Numbered from the stretch's first letter, positions 7,297 through 12,563 are shown. The stretch: DNA of 12,566 bases from Candidatus Paceibacterota bacterium (GCA_028714275.1 JAQTMP010000021.1:1-12566), one strand, 5' to 3'. The notes: generated from the letters alone by a model not told the origin. Made by a program: numbers and translations.

Positions 7297-7335
7297 AGAT
7301 GTGTACTATAATACAGGTTAATGAGAGAATTTCAA
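7286..7335. promoter_or_regulatory. Symmetrical divergent promoter
   Basis: Plus strand: TTGAAA (7286-7291), 15-bp spacer, TATAAT (7307-7312), ATG at 7321. Minus strand: TTGAAA (complement of 7330-7335), 16-bp spacer, TATTAT (complement of 7308-7313), with ATG at 7296. The two -10 boxes overlap almost completely, so only one direction can be bound at a time. The plus transcript would be almost leaderless. Confidence 0.55.
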
Positions 7336-7722
7336 GAAAAACGGACGGCTAGACGGCGCTTGTATTCTAAGACCACGGCTGTTATTTTACTGATTTTGAT
7401 TGTCTTGGTCGGGCGGGGCACTTGGAATATTTATCAAAAAGAAAGGGAAAGTGCCTTGGCCGCCGCTAGAGCCAAAGCTGAGCTCACTCAGCTACAGACG
7501 CGTCAGGCCGATCTTTCCAAAAAATTGACTTACATAAAGACAGATGCGGGGGTTGAAGAGGAGATTCGCCAGGATTTTCAGGTAGCCAAAGAGGGTGAGC
7601 AGGTTTTTGTGATAGTAGATGCTTCGACTAGCGAGGCCTCGTCCACTGGTAGTGGCGGCTGGTGGGGCCAGATCTGGCACTGGGGGACGAGTTTGTTTGG
7701 AAAGCAAGGTGGTAATGAGTAG
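7321..7722 (+). CDS. FtsB/DivIC-like septum formation initiator protein
   Basis: 133 residues with the layout of the FtsB/DivIC family: a basic N-terminus, one membrane helix (about residues 19-36), a coiled coil (about 40-75, with QLQTRQADLSKKL), then the family-like segment DAGVEEEIRQDFQVAKEGEQVFVIV. In bacteria these proteins bridge division-complex subunits at the septum with FtsL and FtsQ/DivIB. The tail after residue 100 is Ser/Gly-rich and ends in a Trp-rich patch (GGWWGQIWHWG), a frequent feature of the Parcubacterial versions as far as I recall. It has its own promoter and lies just before tRNA-Gly. The family call is good; the exact subunit (FtsB or DivIC) cannot be fixed. Confidence 0.8.
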   Translation: MREFQEKRTARRRLYSKTTAVILLILIVLVGRGTWNIYQKERESALAAARAKAELTQLQTRQADLSKKLTYIKTDAGVEEEIRQDFQVAKEGEQVFVIVDASTSEASSTGSGGWWGQIWHWGTSLFGKQGGNE

Positions 7723-7743
7723 AAAGTAATAAAGTAATCATTT

Positions 7744-7814
7744 GCGGGTATGGTTCAGTGGTAGAACATGTGCTTCCCAAGCATAGGACGCGAGTTCGAT
7801 TCTCGCTACCCGCT
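7744..7814 (+). tRNA. tRNA-Gly(CCC)
   Basis: A complete cloverleaf: acceptor GCGGGTA/TACCCGC, D stem GTTC/GAAC, anticodon loop TTCCCAA with anticodon CCC, T arm GCGAG-TTCGATT-CTCGC, discriminator T. CCA is not encoded. Its 3' end is the left edge of an AT-richer island, which makes it a probable integration site. Confidence 0.93.
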
Positions 7815-7816
7815 CA

Positions 7817-8001
7817 ACGGAAAGCTATCTGATGTAGAAAGCGACAAAAAGATTTGTGATCGATTAATTACATCGGGGCATTGGAGTCCATTGGAACATA
7901 TAGCACAAGCTATGAATGACTTGGAAAGGAGTGGTAATTTTGTGGGTTGGAAGCAGTACAGGAAGGAGTTTCAAGATGAGGGTGGTGGCGACTATTCATA
8001 A
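7817..8001 (+). pseudogene. 5'-truncated thyX-like remnant (flavin-dependent thymidylate synthase)
   Basis: Immediately after tRNA-Gly an open frame reads about 60 codons with ThyX-like signatures: DRLITSGHWSPLEH (compare the H-x-S-P-x-E-H motif) and then SGNFVGWKQYRKEF, which I recall from the C-terminal part of phage-type ThyX proteins. It ends at a normal TAA. There is no start codon in a sensible place: the frame runs back into the tRNA, and the first internal ATG comes after the key motif. The FAD-binding RHR motif and most of the enzyme are absent, so it should be inactive. The likely reading is a gene cut at its 5' end when an element recombined at the tRNA 3' end. The ThyX assignment is from motif memory, not a search. 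Confidence 0.6.
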
Positions 8002-8061
8002 AGAGGTAATACGATGCTTTTTTGACAAGTTTAGATATTTGATGTCTTTTGTCGTATCCAC

Positions 8062-8098
8062 TTTACAATAGTCATAAAGTTGTATAGGATCATACTAT
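8062..8098 (+). promoter_or_regulatory. Weak promoter candidate for the ATPase/repeat-protein cassette
   Basis: TTTACA (8062-8067) is followed at 15 bp by TATAGG (8083-8088), and TACTAT (8093-8098) is an alternative -10. The stretch 8002-8122 holds no gene. It contains a short imperfect inverted repeat (ATACGA ... TCGTAT) of doubtful meaning. Confidence 0.3.
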
Positions 8099-8122
8099 CG
8101 CTTAACAACTAACAAAACTTAA

Positions 8123-9796
8123 ATGGAAAACACCGAGAATAGCAAAATTGAGACAATAGACATTACCCCAGATAAAAGCATATATCACAAAATTGGCGAG
8201 GCTAACTATTCGATATCTGATGCGATAGCAGAATTGGTAGATAATTCAATTGACGCAACCAATGATGAGGGTGTCGAAATCCACATTGTTTTGAATAAGA
8301 AAGACGAGAAGATAACGATAGAAGATAATGGGAAAGGAATGAGTAAAGAAGTTGCTTCAAAAAGTTTAGTCCTCGCTCATTCAAAGAAGCATGATGCGTT
8401 AGGTGAATTTGGTTTGGGATTAAAATCTGCATGTACAAGTCTCGGAACGGTTTTTAGTATAACGAGTACTCCTGAGGGATCGGAAGAAAGATATACTCTT
8501 GAATATAATAAGGAAAAATTTTTACAATCGAGCGATTGGCATCATTACCCCCTTGCTATTTCAAAAGCACAGAAAAATGAGCATGGGACAAAAATAGAGA
8601 TTAGTCATCTGAAGGTTAAATTATATGACGCATTAGTGACTCGTCTAAAAGATGATTTGGCTAAAAGATATGGACCATATATTGAACACAATCATGTTGT
8701 GATCAAGGTTGGTTTGAAAAGAGAGACGGCAAAACCTTGCATACCAAGTGAAGTTAAACTTGTCGATGGTTTAAAGAAGGAATTCTCCTTCATGCTTACT
8801 AAGGGCAGTATGATAACTGGTTGGTACGGACTTTTCGAGGTTGGATCTCAAAAGCAGAGCGGTTTCAACATGTTTCGTAGAGGTCGACTAATAAGAGCGT
8901 CTGAAAAACTTGGATACAATTATCACCCTAACCTGATGAGTATTACTGGTGATATCAATCTAGATTCTGTCCCAGTAACTCACAATAAAAGGGAATTTAT
9001 AGTTGAATCGTCAGAGTTTAAGGAGTTTATAGAAAAGTTTTGGGGTGATCAGACGGAAAAATATCTTGGTTACAAAATCAAAGGCAAAATGATTGACGAA
9101 ATAACTAAACTTGCAAGAGATAGGTCTAGTCAGGAAAAAGCTGATGATAATATGCCTACTGAAAAGAAAGAAACAATAAAAAATAATCTGTTAAATGCTC
9201 TGAATCGTATAGACGAATTTAAGGAGTTAGCTTATCCGGACTTGTATCAAGCCAAAAAAAGGTCGTCAAAAGGTGTAGAGGATCTAAAAGAAGCTAGAGA
9301 ATCCGATTTACGAGTTGCAAGGGAAGAAGAAGTTAAACCTACAGAGGAGGAAAGAAATCAACGGACACCTAAGAAGACTCAGCCCAAAACAGCCAAGTTT
9401 ATTATGGTCGGTGGTAAGAAATTCAAATTTGATTTTTTTCTAAAAAATCTTGCTAATGACACGATCGACAAAGAGACAATTATTAACCAAGAAAATGTAG
9501 TTGAAATATACATAAATACCGGTTTCAAGGGTTACAGCCTGACGAAGGATACTGACTATTATTCAACCCATCATATTGCAGAAGCTATTGCTGAACTTTA
9601 TGTGAAGGAAACAAACCAAAAAATTGAAAGGGTTTTTGAGTTAAGGAATAGCCTTATATATGGCGTAGCTTCATTAATCTATGAAGAAGAAGAATATAAG
9701 AGATTAGAAAAATCGGAGCGAGAACTTACTGCTATTGCGGAAAAGAAGCGGGAAATTGAAGGAAAAAGGTCACAGACAAGTTTAAAAGCAAAATAA
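8123..9796 (+). CDS. GHKL-fold ATPase, MORC/HSP90-like
   Basis: 557 residues. The N-terminal 160 residues carry every motif of the GHKL (gyrase/Hsp90/histidine kinase/MutL) ATP site: N box E37-L-V-D-N41-S-I-D-A, G1 box D68-N-G-K-G-M, G2 box G94-E-F-G-L-G-L-K-S-A, and H154-G-T. A second, S5-like transducer domain follows, with FRRGRLIR (251-258) and a conserved-looking HNK (287-289) whose lysine fits the gamma-phosphate-sensing lysine of MutL/gyrase-type proteins. After a charged, Lys/Glu-rich linker (about 380-425) comes a separate domain beginning FIMVGGKKFKFDFFLKN, and a basic coiled-coil tail. There is no histidine-kinase phosphoacceptor domain and no MutL nuclease motif. The gene is AT-rich and uses many AGA and ATA codons, unlike its neighbours. 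It sits 7 bp before the repeat-protein gene. Prokaryotic MORC-like ATPases are often found in conflict/defence loci, so that role is inferred. Confidence 0.85.
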   Translation: MENTENSKIETIDITPDKSIYHKIGEANYSISDAIAELVDNSIDATNDEGVEIHIVLNKKDEKITIEDNGKGMSKEVASKSLVLAHSKKHDALGEFGLGLKSACTSLGTVFSITSTPEGSEERYTLEYNKEKFLQSSDWHHYPLAISKAQKNEHGTKIEISHLKVKLYDALVTRLKDDLAKRYGPYIEHNHVVIKVGLKRETAKPCIPSEVKLVDGLKKEFSFMLTKGSMITGWYGLFEVGSQKQSGFNMFRRGRLIRASEKLGYNYHPNLMSITGDINLDSVPVTHNKREFIVESSEFKEFIEKFWGDQTEKYLGYKIKGKMIDEITKLARDRSSQEKADDNMPTEKKETIKNNLLNALNRIDEFKELAYPDLYQAKKRSSKGVEDLKEARESDLRVAREEEVKPTEEERNQRTPKKTQPKTAKFIMVGGKKFKFDFFLKNLANDTIDKETIINQENVVEIYINTGFKGYSLTKDTDYYSTHHIAEAIAELYVKETNQKIERVFELRNSLIYGVASLIYEEEEYKRLEKSERELTAIAEKKREIEGKRSQTSLKAK

Positions 9797-9803
9797 ATAT
9801 AAA

Positions 9804-10232
9804 ATGAACACAAATAAAAAAGATTTATGGCCAAGAGATAGATACACCGGACCCGGTGGCGGATTATATACGGGACCCGGTGGAGGGCTATACACTGGTC
9901 CTGGAGGAGGTGCTTATTCGGGTCCGGGCGGAGGATTGTATTCCGGTCCTGGCGGTGGAATGTATACGGGTCCGGGTGGGGGTTTATATTCTGGACCAGA
10001 GGGTGGATTATATACTGGTCCCGGAGGAGGGCTTTATACTGGACCCGGTGGAGGACTATATACCGGTCCTGCTGGAGGTTTATATTCTGGTCCTGGCGGT
10101 GGTCTATATACAGGGGCGTGTCCAGATCACTATAAAAGTAATTGGCCACCTATTGGAGTGTTGATAGAATACTTGCGAAAAAACAATATGGAGGACATTG
10201 CGAAATTAATCGGATCATATTACATGATTTAA
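9804..10232 (+). CDS. GPGGG octapeptide-repeat protein
   Basis: 142 residues. After a short charged N-terminus (MNTNKKDLWPRDR) come eleven consecutive octapeptides of the form Y-[TS]-G-P-[GEA]-G-G-[LMA] (9843-10106), then a degenerate twelfth ending in YTGACPDH. A non-repetitive tail follows with SNWPP and a predicted amphipathic helix (about residues 116-138, GVLIEYLRKNNMEDIAKLI). Tyr, Gly and Pro are invariant at their repeat positions. The register is not collagen-like (no G-x-y triplets), and an extended or beta-solenoid structure is possible. No signal peptide is visible, so it is probably cytoplasmic. It lies 7 bp after the ATPase gene and is almost certainly co-transcribed with it. I cannot name the family with confidence. 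Partner, sensor or scaffold of the ATPase is an inference from the arrangement. Confidence 0.85.
   Translation: MNTNKKDLWPRDRYTGPGGGLYTGPGGGLYTGPGGGAYSGPGGGLYSGPGGGMYTGPGGGLYSGPEGGLYTGPGGGLYTGPGGGLYTGPAGGLYSGPGGGLYTGACPDHYKSNWPPIGVLIEYLRKNNMEDIAKLIGSYYMI
9843..10130 (+). repeat. 24-bp in-frame tandem repeat array
   Basis: Eleven full 24-bp units plus one degenerate unit encode the octapeptides. No two units are identical at the DNA level: Gly, Pro, Thr and Leu codons vary freely while the amino acids stay fixed. This indicates old repeats kept by selection on the protein rather than a recent slippage expansion. Confidence 0.9.
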
Positions 10233-10287
10233 TATGTAGCTAACGAACAATCTTAAATTGTTAAAAAGGTTCCAACTTCGTACCACA

Positions 10288-10298
10288 ACCCGCACACC
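10288..10298. repeat. 11-bp direct repeat, copy 1 (ACCCGCACACC)
   Basis: ACCCGCACACC occurs here and at 10444-10454. Each copy is followed by an A-rich terminator arm containing AAAAAAGAC, so the similarity covers about 20 bases. It may reflect duplication of a terminator or of an element end. Confidence 0.6.
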
Positions 10299-10341
10299 CA
10301 AATAAAAAAGACTGGCAAACCCAGTCTTTTTTATTTGGGTG
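10295..10341. terminator. Bidirectional terminator hairpin
   Basis: A perfect 21-bp stem (10295-10315 with 10321-10341) has a five-base loop, CAAAC. The run of six T follows the GC-rich part of the stem on both strands. It would end the ATPase/repeat-protein cassette from the left and any readthrough from the minus-strand gene on the right. Confidence 0.8.
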
Positions 10342-10344
10342 ATT

Positions 10345-10453
10345 GTGTGTTTGCTAGCGAGAATCGAAAGCCGGAGCGAGCGTAGGCGAGCGAGGCGGGG
10401 TCGCGAGTCGAGCCAGCAGGCGAGAACCTGTGACCGATTCGCTACCCGCACAC
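10345..10453. repeat. GC-rich imperfect inverted repeat, possible third member (E3)
   Basis: Arms at about 10345-10366 and 10435-10453 (TAGCGAGAATCG against CGATTCGCTA, extended outward imperfectly) enclose about 68 GC-rich bases. Read on the minus strand, 10431-10412 matches 17 of 20 positions of E1 (4354-4373), including CCTGCTGGC, the hairpin with the TGCT loop. The rest of the interior does not align well with E1 or E2. No protein gene is supported between 10233 and 10537. Confidence 0.45.
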
Positions 10454-10454
10454 C
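10444..10454. repeat. 11-bp direct repeat, copy 2 (ACCCGCACACC)
   Basis: Second copy of the repeat at 10288-10298. Here it is preceded by CGATTCGCT, so the combined stretch 10435-10449 resembles the 3' end of tRNA-Gly with two bases missing. Confidence 0.6.
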
Positions 10455-10483
10455 AAAAAAGACCTCAGAAATATTCCGAGGTC
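10455..10483 (-). terminator. Terminator of the minus-strand gene
   Basis: GACCTCAGAA (10461-10470) pairs with TTCCGAGGTC (10474-10483) with one mismatch around a three-base loop. Read on the minus strand it is followed by TTTTTT, the expected polarity for the gene ending at 10538. Confidence 0.7.
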
Positions 10484-10537
10484 CGAACTGACGATTTCGC
10501 TTTCGAGAGGTAGTCAGCCTACCAGGATAGGATCCAA

Positions 10538-10807
10538 TCACTCGGCTGTAGTTTCTTCGTCGGCTGCAGCCAGCTGTTGTTTGACGGCATTATCCGCGCT
10601 CCGCTTGAGCTCGGCGAGCCATGCCTTCATCGTCGGAAATGCCTTTGGCATTTTGTAGACGGTGAGGACGTAACCGTCAGTCTGAAGGGCATAGACAACC
10701 CTTTCGGTTTTGGCCTCACCAATGCGCAAAAGCGTATCGACGACGTTCTCCTCTTTTTTAAAGGTGTCCTTGGTTTTTTTGAATAAAAAATTTGTATTTC
10801 CCAGCAC
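10538..10807 (-). CDS. Uncharacterised 89-aa protein
   Basis: A minus-strand gene starting at GTG (10807). No usable in-frame ATG occurs nearby, and the GTG lies just after a promoter-like sequence shared with the divergent glutaredoxin gene. The protein is soluble-looking: a Lys-rich N-terminus (FLFKKTKDTFKKEENVVD), a central segment with alternating hydrophobics that may form a small beta-sheet (RVVYALQTDGYVLTVYKMP), an amphipathic helix (TMKAWLAELKRSADNAVKQQL) and an acidic Ala/Glu end. I do not recognise it. A terminator of the right polarity follows 55 bases downstream, supporting the strand. The overlapping plus-strand frame (10577-10786) has no such signals. Confidence 0.6.
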   Translation of the reverse strand: MLGNTNFLFKKTKDTFKKEENVVDTLLRIGEAKTERVVYALQTDGYVLTVYKMPKAFPTMKAWLAELKRSADNAVKQQLAAADEETTAE

Positions 10808-10813
10808 CCGCGG

Positions 10814-10819
10814 TATAAT
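10814..10819. promoter_or_regulatory. Shared -10 region of divergent genes
   Basis: TATAAT (plus strand) ends nine bases before the glutaredoxin ATG; a weak -35 (TTTGTA, 10791-10796) lies 17 bp upstream. The same bases read CATTATACC on the minus strand, 6-7 bases before the GTG at 10807. Both transcripts would have little or no leader. Confidence 0.5.
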
Positions 10820-10828
10820 GGGTGCAAT

Positions 10829-11062
10829 ATGAAAAAAATCACCATTTATAGCACTCCTACGTGCACTTATTGCAAGATGGCTAAGGAGCTTTTGACTGAA
10901 AAAGGTATTCCTTTCGAGTCAGTGGATGTGCAGGCAGACATCGCTAGGCGCAAGGAAATGATTGAAAAAAGCGGCCAGATGGGCGTGCCTGTGATCGATA
11001 TTGACGGTGAAATCATGGTTGGTTTTGATAGAGACCAGCTCCTCGCCAAGGCTCAAGGGTAA
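10829..11062 (+). CDS. Glutaredoxin-family thiol-disulfide oxidoreductase
   Basis: 77 residues, a full small glutaredoxin/NrdH-type thioredoxin fold. It opens with a beta strand (KKITIYST), then the redox motif C-T-Y-C (residues 12-15) at the start of the first long helix. The cis-proline segment is MGVPVIDID (cis-Pro about 54), followed by GEIMVGFDRDQL, the typical GF-D element that binds the thiol partner. CxYC resembles bacterial glutaredoxins and the stand-alone GlrX-like family; NrdH proteins more often have CMQC. It would reduce cytoplasmic disulfides, for example in ribonucleotide reductase, but the electron donor is not evident. tRNA-Arg begins ten bases after its stop and may be on the same transcript. 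Confidence 0.92.
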   Translation: MKKITIYSTPTCTYCKMAKELLTEKGIPFESVDVQADIARRKEMIEKSGQMGVPVIDIDGEIMVGFDRDQLLAKAQG

Positions 11063-11071
11063 AACCCTTTG

Positions 11072-11143
11072 GCCGCCGTAGTTCAACGGATAGAACAAGA
11101 CACTCCTAACGTCTAGATGCAGGTTCAATTCCTGCCGGGGGCA
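11072..11143 (+). tRNA. tRNA-Arg(CCT)
   Basis: Cloverleaf with D stem GTTC/GAAC, anticodon loop CTCCTAA (anticodon CCT) and T arm GCAGG-TTCAATT-CCTGC, discriminator A, CCA not encoded. The acceptor GCCGCCG/CGGGGGC has a G4-G69 mismatch, and the anticodon stem AGACA/CGTCT closes with an A31-C39 mismatch. The rest of the structure is intact. Confidence 0.85.
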
Positions 11144-11160
11144 CATTTGTCGTAAAAAAT

Positions 11161-12114
11161 ATGAAAATAGATATAAAAAATAAAAGTGGCTTAATCCTAG
11201 TGACTGAACCCCAGCCAGATTATGAGCTGATTGATACAGGCGATGGCCGAAAGCTTGAACGTTTTGGCAGCGTAGTCTTGTCGCGCCCGGATCCGCAGGC
11301 TCTCTGGAGACCCGCTTTTTCGATGGCGGAGTCTTTGTGGAAAAAAGCGGATGCTGTTTTTGATGTAGGTGATGGTAGGACTGGCAGCTGGAAAAAAAAT
11401 AATAAAAACATGCCAGAAAGTTGGACTGTTGACTATGCCGGCTTGAAACTTTCTATCAAGCCAACGCCTTTCAAACACACGGGTCTTTTTCCTGAGCAAG
11501 AAAGTCAATGGAAATGGATGCAGACAAAAGTAAAACAGGCAAAAATAGTTGTAAACAAAAAAAATGAAAATGCTACTAACCTCAAACCATCCGTTTTAAA
11601 TCTTTTTGGCTACACGGGTGGGGCAAGCCTTGCCTGTGCACAGGCGGGAGCTGACGTCACTCATGTCGATGCCTCGAAAGCAGCTATTACCTGGGCCAAA
11701 GAAAATGCTAGTCTCTCAAACGTTTCCACAATCCGCTGGATGCTTGACGATGCCCTTGATTTTGTCAAAAAGGAAATCAAACGAGGTAAAAAATACGATG
11801 GTATTGTGATGGATCCGCCAGCTTTCGGACGCAGTCCAAAAGGCAAGACTTGGAAAATTGAAAAACAATTGCCAGAGCTTCTTGAGCTTTCCTTTAAACT
11901 TCTTTCAGACCAGCCGATTTTCTTTTTACTCAATGGCTATGCTGCTGGGTATTCTGCTCTGGCCTATGAAAATAGTCTCTCAGATCAGGTCTCAAAAAAT
12001 TCTCAAAACGGGCTACAGTTTCAAGGTGGGACAATTGAAAGCGGGGAACTCGCTATCTGCGATCGAGCAGGGCGGCTTCTCTCATGTGGCATCTTTGCTC
12101 GCTGGTCAAAATAA
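11161..12114 (+). CDS. Class I SAM-dependent methyltransferase, RlmI/COG1092-like
   Basis: 317 residues. The N-terminal half (about 1-120) is beta-rich and includes the phrase GLFPEQESQWKWM, which resembles the substrate-side segment of the RlmI/RlmK-like family. The Rossmann methyltransferase domain starts at VLNLFGYTGGASLACAQAG (motif I, about 142-160), followed by an acidic loop VDASKAA (about 168-174), a DDALDF segment, and motif IV DPPAFGRSPKG (about 219-229). DPPxF is typical of RNA and amino-group methyltransferases of COG1092. There is no PUA domain, unlike E. coli RlmI, so an rRNA target is likely but not certain. It begins 17 bp after tRNA-Arg, with an A-rich region and no Shine-Dalgarno sequence before the ATG. 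Confidence 0.85.
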   Translation: MKIDIKNKSGLILVTEPQPDYELIDTGDGRKLERFGSVVLSRPDPQALWRPAFSMAESLWKKADAVFDVGDGRTGSWKKNNKNMPESWTVDYAGLKLSIKPTPFKHTGLFPEQESQWKWMQTKVKQAKIVVNKKNENATNLKPSVLNLFGYTGGASLACAQAGADVTHVDASKAAITWAKENASLSNVSTIRWMLDDALDFVKKEIKRGKKYDGIVMDPPAFGRSPKGKTWKIEKQLPELLELSFKLLSDQPIFFLLNGYAAGYSALAYENSLSDQVSKNSQNGLQFQGGTIESGELAICDRAGRLLSCGIFARWSK

Positions 12115-12131
12115 GCCTTTTTTGATATAGT
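12103..12131 (+). promoter_or_regulatory. Promoter of the small membrane-protein gene
   Basis: TGGTCA (12103-12108), 17-bp spacer, TATAGT (12126-12131), then ten bases to the ATG at 12142. The -35 overlaps the end of the methyltransferase gene. Confidence 0.45.
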
Positions 12132-12141
12132 ACTCTGGCGT

Positions 12142-12411
12142 ATGGAAAATAATGATGATCTTAAACAACTTATTGAGGAAACGCTTAGAATTGGAAAAGA
12201 AAACCAGCGGGTTTTAAAGCATCTTGAAAGTACTTTTAGGATTTATCGTTATTTGACTGTGTTGAGGTGGTTGTTTGTGGTGGCCATTGCGGTTGGGGCC
12301 TTCTATTTCCTCCAGCCGTTTATGCAAGAAATTGCTAAAATCTATCAGGCCGTCACGGGCAACCACATTTCCTTACCAGATTTTGATAGTTTCCTGAAAA
12401 GTTTTAAGTAG
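12142..12411 (+). CDS. Small membrane protein with N-terminal coiled coil (89 aa)
   Basis: Not a family I can name. The N-terminal part (about residues 1-34) is a charged amphipathic helix (DLKQLIEETLRIGKENQRVLKHLEST) likely to form a coiled coil in the cytoplasm. One membrane helix (about 41-60, LRWLFVVAIAVGAFYFLQPF) follows, then a short external tail ending FDSFLKSFK. It has its own promoter and lies 31 bp upstream of tRNA-Phe. The coiled-coil plus single-span plan suggests an oligomeric membrane scaffold, which is only an inference. Confidence 0.75.
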   Translation: MENNDDLKQLIEETLRIGKENQRVLKHLESTFRIYRYLTVLRWLFVVAIAVGAFYFLQPFMQEIAKIYQAVTGNHISLPDFDSFLKSFK

Positions 12412-12442
12412 GGCAGTCAAAATTATTTTTTGAAAATCAAAT

Positions 12443-12518
12443 GCCGAGGTAGCTCAGTTGGTAGAGCATGTCCCTGAAGAGGATGGGGTCGGCGGTTCGA
12501 GTCCGCCCCTCGGCACCA
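12443..12518 (+). tRNA. tRNA-Phe(GAA)
   Basis: Complete cloverleaf: acceptor GCCGAGG/CCTCGGC, D stem GCTC/GAGC, anticodon loop CTGAAGA with anticodon GAA, T arm GGCGG-TTCGAGT-CCGCC, discriminator A at 12515 and an encoded CCA at 12516-12518. It is the only one of the three tRNA genes here that encodes CCA. Confidence 0.95.
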
Positions 12519-12536
12519 GTACATAGACTTACAAAG

Positions 12537-12563
12537 AACGCCCTTGAATACATGGGTGTTTTT
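12537..12563 (+). terminator. Terminator after tRNA-Phe
   Basis: AACGCCC (12537-12543) pairs with GGGTGTT (12554-12560), with one G-T wobble, and is followed by more T residues. It would end the unit containing the small membrane protein and tRNA-Phe. Confidence 0.65.

Noticed and set aside
7768..7816. Start of the thyX-like frame inside tRNA-Gly
   Set aside because: The ATG at 7768 lies in the tRNA anticodon arm; the part of the frame before about 7817 is tRNA sequence, so no real start is claimed.
8002..8122. Inverted repeat ATACGA/TCGTAT considered as an operator or small RNA
   Set aside because: Only six base pairs with a 40-base loop in an AT-rich region; this is within chance expectation.
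9843..10130. Tandem array considered as a CRISPR or a non-coding minisatellite
   Set aside because: Units are contiguous with no spacers, are all different at synonymous sites, and keep one reading frame, so the array is coding sequence.
9843..10130. Collagen-like protein
   Set aside because: The period is eight residues and Gly is not at every third position, so a collagen triple helix does not fit.
9679..10149. 156-codon minus-strand open frame across the repeat array
   Set aside because: It is the complement of the 24-bp repeats and overlaps the end of the ATPase gene. The plus-strand reading has a perfectly regular peptide repeat with synonymous variation, which the minus frame does not explain.
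10215..10541. 108-codon minus-strand open frame
   Set aside because: It runs through two terminators and the GC-rich inverted repeat, and its peptide is Arg/Ser-rich with no domain features; it is an accident of the non-coding tract.
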